From Cytospora piceicola (taxonomy: Eukaryota; Ascomycota; Sordariomycetes; Diaporthales; Cytosporaceae): a stretch of 64,000 bases of DNA. The stretch is taken from positions 761,821 to 825,820 of the forward strand of contig JALQBC010000015.1 in assembly GCA_023375675.1 (NCBI GenBank), in the 5' to 3' direction. Shown here piece after piece: positions 47,533 through 58,427 of this stretch; the stretch's first letter is position 1; each line of letters starts with the position of its first letter. A program made the position numbers and the translations under genes. The notes beneath the pieces were generated by a model, which did not search any database, had not been told where the DNA came from, and worked only from the letters and a program-made list of their open reading frames with translations.

Positions 47533-48306
47533 TCACCCTGCCTCGTCCAAGAGGTCAAAAACTTTGAGATTCTTGACGACACAGGCCGTGGGCCCCGTGC
47601 AGCCGAGGGTTACCCGCGCATGACTCGTGTCCTCGTGACCTTGCATGCTGGCAAGAATTGTAGCTGCCACGTCGCATGACGTCTCCATGCCGGGATTGTG
47701 GCCGACACCCGGGTCAACTGGGTGGGCCACAAGGAGATCTGCCGACCCCGCCGACGATGTTTCTGTGCCATCCTTGTTTGGCATGACTGACAGCCGTTCT
47801 TCATGGAGGCTGTATACCGGTGTTGTGGGCTGCTCCTCGTTCAGCAATGCCGTGACGGACGACACCCGAGGAGTATTCAAGGAGCGAAGCTGCCGCAACA
47901 CCGGCGACTCTTTCGAGCTGGCATCCTCTCTGCTCGTTGGCCGATGTTGAGCCGGCTGATCGTTGACGGGACCCCCAGCACGTAGGAATTCCTCTACTGC
48001 AGCATCCGAAATGCCCATCCGTGCCAGCAAGACGCGCAGCCGCTCGTTCTCCTTTGCGACGGCACGAGCAGCCTGCTGCATCTCGAGCGTGGCTTGGGCT
48101 CCAAGTCGTCCGTACTCATTCAGGCGCCGCTGCATGCCCTCTAGCAACTCTTTCCGACGGGCGCGAGAGCGGCGCTGGTTGTCACGCACCTGCCGTACTG
48201 TCTCCTCTGTCTTGTGCTGTTTGCTTTCGTTAGCTAAAAATGAACCTACTATCTATATCGGTGCTTTGGAGTTCTTCAGGGCAGGCTTATGTACCTTCCA
48301 TGGCAT
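47533..48306 (-). CDS. bZIP transcription factor with three cysteines, probable arsenic regulator, 231 aa
   Basis: Exon 1 is 12 nt (48295-48306, MPWK) and exon 2 is 47533-48216; the 78-nt intron ends in AACAG. The basic region VRDNQRRSRARRKEL occupies residues 14-28, followed by a leucine-zipper-like helix (LLEGMQRRLNEYGRLGAQAT, ENERLRVLLARMGI) to about residue 75. The rest is low complexity apart from a conserved-looking tail. The protein has exactly three cysteines (185, 210, 216), the last two in GCTGPTACVVKN. Yeast Yap8/Arr1, the arsenite-responsive bZIP that controls ACR3, uses three cysteines, but the resemblance is analogy, not alignment. Being convergent with ACR3, 265 bp away, makes a role in arsenic response likely. 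Only about 28 bp separate its ATG from a RIP-decayed repeat block. Confidence 0.82.
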
Positions 48307-48333
48307 AGCTGCTGGAATCTCGTGAAAGGAAGA

Positions 48334-48975
48334 ATGCTTTCCGTTAAGAAGGTTGATGTTTGTTTTATAAGGCGGGCGAGCATATAGAAAAATTATTACC
48401 TTTAAGATTTATACCACCTGTTTTTAATTCTAATTAGCTTTCAATTATAATTATACTAATTCGCTATAGCACCTGTTTCTTAGATTTAATTAAACTAAGG
48501 AACGGCGGTAAGACCGCCTGCCGAGAAGGCCTTCCGTTAAGAAAGATCGGAATCTTAATAGCTACTTAAGTAGATACGCCGCTTAGGCTGCTTTAGATCC
48601 GATAGAGTAACGCCCGAAGGGCGTTACTCTATTATCTCTTCTGTAGCCTTAAGCGGCGAAATATTTATTTATATACTTACTTACTTAATAATTAAATAAC
48701 TAAATTACTAGCTACTTTACTAACTAATTTACTAACTAACTTACTAGCTAACTTACTAGCTAACTTACTAGCTAACTTACTAGCTAACTTACTAGCTAAC
48801 TTATTTACTTACTTACTTACTTACTTACTAGCTAATTTACTTACTAGCTAACTTACTTTTTAGTTAACTTACTAACTTACGTACTTACTTACTTACTTAC
48901 TTACTTATTTACTTACTTAATAGCTAATTTACTTACTTATTTATTTATATTTAATAGCTAACTTACCTACTTACC

Positions 48976-49014
<39 letters not shown>

Positions 49015-49779
49015 CTACTTACTTACCTACTTACTTACTTACTTATAACTTTACTTATTTACCTATATATACCTTTTATTAAAAAGGTTAATGTTTGTTT
49101 TATAAGGCAGGCGAGTATAATAGAAAATTGTTACCTTTAAGATTATACTACTTGTTTTTAATTCTGATTAGCTTTAAATTATAATTATACTAATTTGCTA
49201 TAGCACCTGTTTAAAGAATCTGATTAGCTGTTAAAAGCAGTGTTTTTAGCCGTCGAACGGCTAAGAGAACTAGAGATTATAAGGCCTTTAATGCCTGCCG
49301 GAAGACTTACAGTCACTTTAAGGCTTACGATAAGGCTTACGATAAGGCCGAAGGCCTACGATAAGGCCGTCTGTAATAGACCTTAGGTTCGAACTAAGAT
49401 GTACGCTCGAGTTTTAATCCGATTAAAACGTAGTTACCTAAATCTGAATCTTTAGAAAAAGGGCTATTAAACGGTATATTTAATTCAATCGTAGCCCTTA
49501 AGGTAGGATTACTATTAAAGCTAATAGTTTTAATTCTCTAGGTTCTAAAGGTTCTTAACCCGAACCCTAGACTTTCCCTTTCTTTTTCTTTACCGAAGGC
49601 TTATATAAGCCTTTAGATTCGAATTAAGTAAGTAAGTAAGTAAGTTAGTAAGTAAGTAGGTAAGTAAGTAAGGAAATAAGTAAGTAAGTAAGTAAGTTAG
49701 TAAGTTAATTAGTAAGTTAGCTAGTAAGTACGTTAGCTAGTAAGTAAATTAGCTATTAAGTAAGTAAATAAATAAGTAG

Positions 49780-49816
<37 letters not shown>

Positions 49817-49823
49817 TAAGTAG

Positions 49824-49860
<37 letters not shown>

Positions 49861-52800
49861 TAAGTAAATAAGTAAGTAAGTAAGTTAGCTATTTAAGTAG
49901 CTAGTAAGTAAGTTAGTAAGTAAGTTAGTAAGTAAGTTAATAAGTAAATTTACTATTAAATAAGTAAATAAATAAGTAAGTAAGTAGGTAAGTAAGTAGG
50001 TTAGCTAGTAGGTTAACTAGTAAAGTAGTTAGTAAGTTAGTTAGTTAATTATTAAGTAAGTATTATAAGCTAGTGCCTTTTAAGGCGTATAGAATTAGTT
50101 AATAGTATATAGGTTATTATTTAATATATTTAGTTATTTTAAATACTTAGCTTTCTTAAGTATTTTCTTTTCTTTTTAAGTAGCTTAAATAATACTTCCT
50201 TTAAGTATCTACTAGATTTTTAACTATAAGCTAGCCTTTTATAATAAGTTAGTAAATAAATAAGTAAGTAAGTAAGTAATAGTAACGGTACGGTATAGTA
50301 GTATATAATAAAGATAAATTCTCTCTTTCTTTTTTTATATAACCGAGTACTCTTATAAACTATATATAAACTTATAAACCTACTATAAACTTACCTTAAG
50401 TTTACTATATAATTACTATACGTTTAACTGTCCGAATTACTAGTAAATATACAGTAAATTTATAGGTACGTTTACAGATAAGTTCGTTATAAACCTACCG
50501 GTAAGTATATAACAGTAAGTAAGTAAATAAGTAAGTAAGTAAGTAAGTAAGTAAATTAGCTAGTAAGTTAACTAGTAAATTAGCTAGTAAATTAGCTATA
50601 AATTAACTAGTAAAGTAGCTAATAACTTAGTTATTTAACTATTAAGTAAGTAAGTAAGTAACTAAGTAAGTTAGTTAATAAATAAAGTAAGTAAGTAAGT
50701 AAGTAAGTAATTAAGTAAGTAAGTAAGTAATTAAGTAAGTAAGTAAGTAAATAAGTAAGTTAGTTAGCTAATAATTAAGCTATTAACTAAATAAATAAAT
50801 AAGTAATTAAATAAGTAAGTAAGTAAGTAAAGTAGCTAATATATTAACTAATAAAGTAACTAGTAAGTTAACTAATAAGTTAGTTAATAAGTTAGCTAAT
50901 AAGTTAGTTATAAAGATAGTTAATAAGTTAGTTATTTAGTTATTAAGTAAGTAAGTAAGTAAGTTAATAAGTAAGTAAGTAAGTAATTAAGTAATTAAGT
51001 AAGTAAGTAAGTAAATATATAAATTAGTTAATAAATAAATATATAACTTAGCTAATAACTTAGTTAATTATAAAGTAAATAAATAAATATTTCGCTATTT
51101 AAAGTTATAAAAGAAATAATAAAATAATATTTAAAAAGTATTATTTTATTAAATTTAAAGTAGCTTAAACAGCGTATTTAACTATTTAATTAAATAGCTA
51201 TAAAGTTTCTAATTTTTCTTAATAAAAAGCCTTTTTAATAAGTAGTTTTACTATTATTCTTTAATTTACTTACTTAATAGTTAACTTATTAACTAACTTA
51301 CTTATTAACTTACTTATTAACTTACTTACTTACTTACTTACTTACTTAATTCGAATTTAAAAGCTTATATAAGCTTTTTATAAAAAAGAAAAAAAAGAAA
51401 AGTTAAAGTTTTAATTAAAAACCTTAAAAACTTATAAAATTAAAACTATTAGCTTTAATAATAAGCTTACTTTAAAAGTTATAATTTTATTAAATATATT
51501 ATTAAATAGCTTTTTTTTAAAGATTTAAATTTAAGTAAATACTTTTTATTTAAATTATAACTTAAGTATATATTTTAGTTTAAACTTAATAATATAATAA
51601 TTAATAATATTAAACTTATTATTTTTATATTAATATTTTTTAAAAAGTATTTTAAGTATTTAATTTAATTATTTTTTTTATTTAAATAAAATTAATATAT
51701 AATAAAGTTTTATTACTTATATTTATTTTAATATAATTAAACTTAAATATTATTTTTTTTATTATTTTACTTTTATTTTTATAATTAATAATTATTTAAA
51801 AGTATAAGCTTTTAAGTTTATTTTTAATTAACTTTAATATAATAAAGTTAATAACTTTTAATTTTTTATAAAAGTTACTTATTTTTATAATATTAAAAGC
51901 TTATATAAGCTTTTAAAAAAAAAAAAAAAAAAAAGTTAAAGTTTAAATTAAAAACTTAAAAAACTTAAAAAACTTAAAAAATTAAAACTATTACTTTTAA
52001 TAATAAAGCTACTTTAAAAGCTATAATTTAATTAAATATATTATTTAATAGTTTTTTTTAAAAAAATTTAAATTTAATTAAGTTTTTTTTAATTAAATTA
52101 AAACTTAAGTATATATTTTAATTTAAATTTAAAGTTTTTAATAAAAAGCTTTATTATAAGTTTAAGCTTTATTATAAGCTTTAAAATAATTATAAGCTTT
52201 TTAATAAGTATTAAAAAGCTTTATAATTTTTAATTTTTTTAATTATTTAATAGTTAAAAATACTACTTTTAATATTTAATTAAATTTAAAAAATAAGTAT
52301 TATAATAAATTAATATAATTATAATTTAAAGCTAATTAAAATTAAAAATAAATAATATAAATTTTAAAAGTAATAATTTTTATATATTTATTTACTTTAT
52401 AAAATAAATATTAACTTTTTTAATAAAAAATATATTAAAAATAATAATTTTAATTATTAAATAATTAAAAAAATTAAAAATTATAAAACTTTTTAATACT
52501 TATTAAAAAACTTATAATTACTTTAAAGTTTAAATAAAATTAAATTTATAATAAAGCTTATAATTAAGTTTAAATTAAAATTAAAAAATAATAATAAAAT
52601 TATTTATTAAAAAAACTTTTTATTAAAAAAAAAATAAATTTTAATAATTACTTTAATAAATATACTATTTAAGTTACTTTAAATATAATAAAATAATTAT
52701 TTAAAAAGTATTATTTTATTATATTATTTATAACTTTAAATAATAAAATAATTAATTAATTAATTAATTAATTAATTACTTTATTAATTAACTTATTAAT

Positions 52801-54230
52801 TAACTTATTTATATATTTACTTATATATTTATTTACTTAATAATTAAATAATTAACTTATTAACTACTTTAATAATTAACTTATTAATTAACTTATTAAT
52901 TAACTTACTTATTTATTTATTTATTTACTTATTTATTTACTTATTTATTTACTTATTTACTTATTTATTTATTTACTTACTTACTTACTTATTTACTTAT
53001 TTATTTATTTAATATAAATTTAAAAACTTATATAAGCTTTTTAAAAAAAAAAAAGTATAATTTAAATTAAAAACTTAAAAAATTAAAATAATTAAATTTA
53101 TTAATTTTAATAATAAGTTTATTTAAAAAGTTATAATTTAATTAAATATATTATTAAATAAGTTTTTATTTAAAAATTTAAATTTAAATAAATACTTTTT
53201 AATTAAATTAAAACTTAAGTTTATATTTTAATTTAAACTTAATTATAAGCTTTATTATAAATTTAACTTTATTTAAATTTTAAAATAATTATAAACTTTT
53301 TAATAAATATTAAAAGTTTTATAATTATTAATATATTTAATTATAAAATAAATATAATTATTACTTTTTATAATTAATTAAATATTTTAAATAAATATTA
53401 TATTAAATTAATATAATTATAATTTAAAGTTAATTAAACTTAAAATTAAATAATATTAAGTTTAAAAGCTATAAATTTTTTATATATTTATTTACTTTAT
53501 AAAATAAATATTAACTTTTTTAATAAAAAATATAATTTTAATTTTATAAATTTTTAAAGTTTTTAATTTAAACTTTATTATTTTTAATATTTTTATTTAT
53601 TTAAGCTTTTAAATTTATATTAAAATATATATTTAATTTTTAATTTAATTAAATATAATTAAGTTAAATTTAAATTTTTAAAAAAATATTATTAAATAAT
53701 ATATTTAATAAAATTATAATTATTAAAATAAACTTATTATTAAAGTTAATAGTTTTAATTTTTTAAGTTTTTTAAGTTTTTAATTTAATTTAATTTTAAT
53801 TTTATTATTTTTATTAAAAGCTTATATAAACTTTTAAATTTAAATTAAATTAATAAATAAATAAGTAAATAAATAAATAAATAAATAAATAAGTTAATAA
53901 ATAAGTTAATAAATTAATAAATTAATAAATTAATAAGTTAATAAATTAATAAATTAATAAATTAATAAATTAATAAATTAATAAAAAAAAACCTTTTTAA
54001 TAAAAAGTAAAAATATAAATATTTTATAAATATAATATATTATTTATTTATATATTTTAAAGTTTTTTATAATTATATATATATATACTTTTTAATATTA
54101 AAATTATTTAATTTTAAATAATTATATAAAAAAAGTAATTAATATAAAGTTATAAATAAAAGTAATAATAATAAAGAAAGTATTAAATTATATATTATAA
54201 ATAGTAACTATAAAAGAGGTTAATATGTTA
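48334..54230. mobile_element. Nested and inverted copies of the unclassified GTAA/hairpin repeat, strongly RIP-decayed
   Basis: 48334-48490 copies the 5' module of the 25-kb element (CTTTCCGTTAAGAAGGTTGATGTTTG). 48497-48660 is its 3' end in inverted orientation (GAACGGCGGTAAGACCGCC, then the hairpin), followed by (TTAC)n to about 49075. A plus copy of the 5' module begins near 49078, continues with a single 219-bp-type module to 49625, then (GTAA)n. Near 51080-51240 a decayed 3' hairpin region appears, and further inverted and direct copies follow to 53950 with TATATAAGCTT landmarks. Left to right the copies lose nearly all G and C; 51.3-54.2 kb is almost pure A/T. No ORF is intact. Confidence 0.75.
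48577..48658. repeat. Second copy of the large hairpin, inverted flanks
   Basis: Outer arms CGCCGCTTAGGCTGC and GTAGCCTTAAGCGGCG; inner arms GATAGAGTAACGCCC and GGGCGTTACTCTATC-like around a GAA loop. Relative to 28268-28349 the outer arms and flanks are reverse-complemented, but the loop reads GAA on the same strand. Confidence 0.87.
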
Positions 54231-54322
54231 GTAGTAGTACTATTAGCTATATAAGTAGATTATATAGCAGGAACATTAGTTTTAGTTCTAACAGATATAG
54301 TTTACGCCTTAAAGGATGCAGT

Positions 54323-54888
54323 CTAGGTAGCGCTGTTTAAGGTCGGGCTAGCTATACCGGTTGCACTAGCTACACTAGCTACGCTAGTAGCTAAACTGAC
54401 AGTTATATTGTTATATGCAGTATCGACTTCTCTATAGAACTCTGCGACGTAGGTCTTGCTATAGTCGGAGCTATCGATCGATCAAGGTCAGCATCCTGTC
54501 ACTTCCCTCATCCCCTTCCTCTTATTTCTAACATAAAGAGAACCATGAAGAGAGCACTTACTTCTATAAAGGCAGGCCTTGGTCGCCTTGGCGAAGGTCG
54601 CCTTGCAGTAGCAGCCAGACAGGTCGGTGCTGTAGGGCCAGTGATTGTTAGTATTTCTCGAGTTGCCTGACAGCACAACCAGTTAAAGGAAAAAACAAAT
54701 CTCATGTACTTACGCATCGCAGCCCAGGCTTGTGGCAGCGGTTGACTGGCAGTCGGAGATGCAATTGCTACGAGCAGTTAGTTGTTTTCTTGCTCAAATT
54801 GCCCCACAGCATCTTTTAATCCGTGGAAGACTTACGCGTTGGCAAGAGCCAATGCACCGATGAAGAGGGTGGTCTGGATGAACTTCAT
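54323..54888 (-). CDS. CFEM-like small secreted cysteine-rich protein, 3' end probably damaged
   Basis: Exons 54836-54888, 54714-54767 and 54562-54629 join in frame: a signal peptide MKFIQTTLFIGALALANA, then NCISDCQSTAATSLGCDA and TDLSGCYCKATFAKATKACL. The spacing CxxxC ... GC-x-x-TDL-x-x-CxC ... C is that of CFEM domains (haem or surface-anchored fungal proteins, some effectors). The fourth exon should read SDYSKTYVAEFYREVDTAYN and then an Ala/Ser/Thr-rich tail ending at TAG 54323, but with the visible GTAAGT donor (54561) it joins one base out of frame. A lost G at the donor, or reading through to a stop at about 54488, are the alternatives. The 3' exon borders the RIP-decayed block and shows RIP-like TA-rich codons; a TASFKA tail lies just beyond the TAG. 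Confidence 0.62.
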
Positions 54889-56263
54889 TTCGGAAAGTAT
54901 TGGTTGTTGTTGTTGTTGTGGTTTGTTGGTTCTTAGAAGAAGGGGCTGGTAACCGATTGCTGGTCAGTAGAGTGAGAATAACAGACAACTACAACCTGGA
55001 GAGACAAGCTGACCCTTTTACTCCAAGGCAGAAACCCGCCCCGCGGCATGATGTCTTGGTATAGTATGGTCATCGCTCACCTTTGTGGAGGTTGATCACC
55101 TGTCAACAATTTATTCATCTTTACCGCAGTCATCAATATCCAATGAGGCAGCCCGGTCTAGATGTCTCAAGACCCATGGAATGAGAATCTATTACATCCC
55201 ATATCACCAACCTTGACCTTGCAAAACATCCCTGAATTCGCCCACAATGGCCAAGTCCTTGACTCCAGGTCCTTAGCATGTTCCATACCTTGCTGCCAAC
55301 CTGCATACGTGTGGCTAGCTGCTCTCGGCCTGGGGCCGGTCGCAAGCTTCCAAGATAAGGACACCGCGGAGAGGCCGTGGTCTAAGGAGAAAGGGGATAT
55401 TGAAGAATATTCCTAAGTCGTACGGCAAACAACAGCAATCATCAGTCTGAAGTCATGGTCAGTCTTGGCGGTCGTATGTACGAAGACCACCGAGTCGAGT
55501 CAAACAAGTCGTCTGGGGTCAGAGAGGGCTTGAATTGATCCAAACATGGACATGCTTGTTGGCAGGGGAAGAAACTACCTAGGTACTTATCCGAGCCTCG
55601 GAGGAAAGACGATGTGGATTTGGTTGCAGTCACCTGGTCCCGAGGTCTGGTGGCGTCCCCCAAGTCAACATTGCTAGTGGCCCCCACATGCTGGGAGCCA
55701 CTCCATATCAGATCGATCTAATCTAATCAATAAATATTTCCAGGTTGCACGTGTCTTGCTACCGGGCTTGTAGACAGCCCTGGATTTGTGGATTCATGGA
55801 CGGTGGGTGGCATGACAGCGAGATAAACGAGCCATAACAACCCACCACGAACATGGTCCGGAGCCTGTAGACCGCATATGTCTCCGTGACCGGCAGGTAG
55901 TTGTTCCCGAGTAAGGGGTGGTAGGATGTGGCGCCTTGGTTTGAGAATCCTAAATGGGGCCTATGGAAGGGAGCACACATGCAGCTCCATGTAGCCTCCT
56001 CCGAGACCTCGAGCTTTCCTTTCCGCATCCACAACTCACCTCGGCGGCGTTGTGAACCCGTCAACACACTCTTTCCAGCCCACTTGCCGGGCCACGTGTT
56101 TGATCCACACGTCGGTCTCGGCCCATGTGGAGAATGTAAGTGATGAAGAGGGGCCTCTATCCCCAGTACTCCGTCTGTATCCCAAGCTCAGTCCAGGTGC
56201 AGATCACTGCGTCTCGTTAAGTCCTGTTTCCAACTTTAGTCTTCCCGAGCGAGTCCCTTCACT
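54889..56263. other. Intergenic, no supported gene
   Basis: Promoter side of the CFEM-like gene and upstream region of the BIM1-like gene. TACCTAGGTACTTA at 55577-55590 is another dispersed palindromic motif. Several short ORFs, none recognisable. Confidence 0.45.
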
Positions 56264-57256
56264 ATGTTCAGGTCAAGGTCGCTGGTTTGTCTGGCGGCGA
56301 AGTCTATACTCGTGGGCTTGTCGAGCCAAACGGCTATGGGTCCCGTTGGGTTCAACTGGCCCATCGGTAGAAAGTGGTCCTACACTGAGGATAGATCCTC
56401 GCCCTGTGGCTCTGCGGATGGCGTGGGTGACCGGACAGAGTTCCCCCTTAGTAAGTTGGACCGTGAAACCCTCCCTGGTATAGATCCAGAGCAGAAGATC
56501 CGCTCTCGTCCAGGCACTGTACCCTAGGCTGATGTTGTCTATCGCTATCACACGGAGCGGTTTCCCTTCTTCTTAACCAAGAGTCATAGAATATCAACCT
56601 TGATATCTCTTATAACGAGGGTATGCATTATTTATCTTTTGACCCCTCGAGTAGCATTATTAGTGTCTTCGTTACTAATATACACCGGCTGGATAGATCC
56701 CGCTACCGACGCTCAAATCTTATCCCTTGTTGATTACACCAACTCCGCAGATATAGATGCTGGCAATCTGTGCTACTCTGTACCTGATGCTACGGACGTA
56801 TTGGCCGGGCAGAACGCAACCCTCCAGCTGACCTATGTCTCCACGACGGACTCGGGTATAAATGCGACCTACTACACATGTGCGGATATCCAATTCGTTG
56901 AACTCTCGTCCTGGGCGACGGACTCGAGCCTTTCATGTTGTAACACCACGGAGGGCGTGAGCGCAACATCGTCTGCATCTGGCGTCACTCCAACTGCTGC
57001 TACCACTACGTCACCGGACAGTTCCTCGTCGAAGAGCACGGGCTCTTCAGAGACACTCTCTGGTGGTGCTATTTCTGGGATCGTGGTTGGTGTCTGCGCC
57101 GTAGTCTCCTCGGCCGTTGCTCTGTTGATACTGAAGTGCTGGTGCAGGAGGGAAACGAGATTCATCAGGCAATCGGCGGAAATGAGGATGGATGCACTGA
57201 AGAGGATGAGCGACGTAAGCAAGAGTCGACCCAGCACAGCAACGGCGGCTGCTTGA
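56264..57256 (+). CDS. BIM1-like (copper acquisition factor family) membrane-anchored protein, 262 aa
   Basis: Exon 1 (56264-56450) and exon 2 (56655-57256) join in phase across a 204-nt intron with donor GTAAGT. Exon 1 has a hydrophobic leader (VCLAAKSILVGLSSQTA) and GPVGFNWPIGRKWS, then SSPCGSADGVGDRTEFPL; exon 2 has NLCYSVPDATDVLAGQNATL and YYTCADIQFVE. This order, with the paired cysteines and the ACADI-like end, is that of BIM1-like extracellular domains related to copper-binding LPMO-like proteins. A Ser/Thr-rich linker follows, then one transmembrane helix (GAISGIVVGVCAVVSSAVAL) and a short basic tail, so it is anchored at the surface rather than free. The mature start shows no obvious copper-binding His. 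Assignment is from remembered family sequence; the splice is inferred. Confidence 0.6.
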
Positions 57257-58427
57257 GCCGGACTGATTTGGTTGGAAGGTTTCTCGGGGATGGAAGGTGT
57301 GCGCGCAATGGTTCGTGTCAACGGGTTGAACGAACGTGTACGAAGGAACCAGAGACTCGAGACCATACATAGCCTTATGCTGGAATCAATCATGCTTCCA
57401 GGACAAACAATGAGCCACACGGTAGTGGATCCTTGTCGAGACACTGGAGACAACGCTCATGCATGTCGACGACTGTAGGATTGAAAAGAATGCTGTCACC
57501 AACAAACAACAAACAGGCACACGCTGCAGCGAGGCTCGTCTTGCCAGGTGGCAGCCACAAGTATGGCGTGTTTGGATGTTTGCTGTCGCATGATGTGTGC
57601 CACCACATTCGGTAGCGATGAGGACGCGAAAAATGTGATAAGGGTGGACAAAGCTGCCAGGTAGGGAAGATCATTGTGCAAGTGTATCAGCTTGATTATG
57701 ACAAGAGTGCATATATGGCCGTACTTCGGAACAGTTACAAATTCCAGATGTCTATGTACAGCTGCGTCTACAACCTGTTAGTTGATGTTACATGCTTGCA
57801 TATTTCCACCCGTTACAGCGACCGGTCAAGTTAGACGAGCCGATCATGCCCCAGAGCTGATAGACCCCTCCTCGTAACTGCTCCAATAGCTAAGTTCACA
57901 AGTGTCCCGGTGACTTGTAGCATGGCCCCGAAAAAGGACAGCGGGAGGGAATACCCACATTTGGAGGCTCTTCGATGCTACTCATACAGCGTGTGCATGT
58001 AGGATCCCCACTGATATTCAGCTTGAGTGACACGTGTCTGTGCAATATTGGGAATTTTGGACCGGCCAACTATCAATGATCATCGAGAAATGGGATCTGC
58101 GGCTGCCAAGAATTCCGAGGCTCAGACAACGGCATTCCCTGAACCGGGGCCTCGATACCCACGCGAGACAAGGCTGTCTCGACAGAGGTGACATCAGTGG
58201 AGAACTATATCGTGTCCAAATACGTGAATGACTGCTCGCAGAAGATCCAAGGTCATATCTTTACCTACGTCATATAGTGACGAAGCAGGTACTTGGGCGC
58301 AATTTGTCTCTATATAAATATCTACATGTGCCAACCTTCTTGAGACTCTGGCCAACTTTCTCCTCATCATCCTCACAACTCGCACTTATCCTAGCATTCA
58401 GAACATCAAGTCATCTTTCCTGAGAAA
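57257..58427. other. Intergenic, no supported gene
   Basis: 3' region of the BIM1-like gene and promoter of the VIT/vWA gene. The last 100 bp (TATATAAATA at about 58311, then a C/T-rich leader) look like a core promoter and 5' UTR. Confidence 0.5.
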
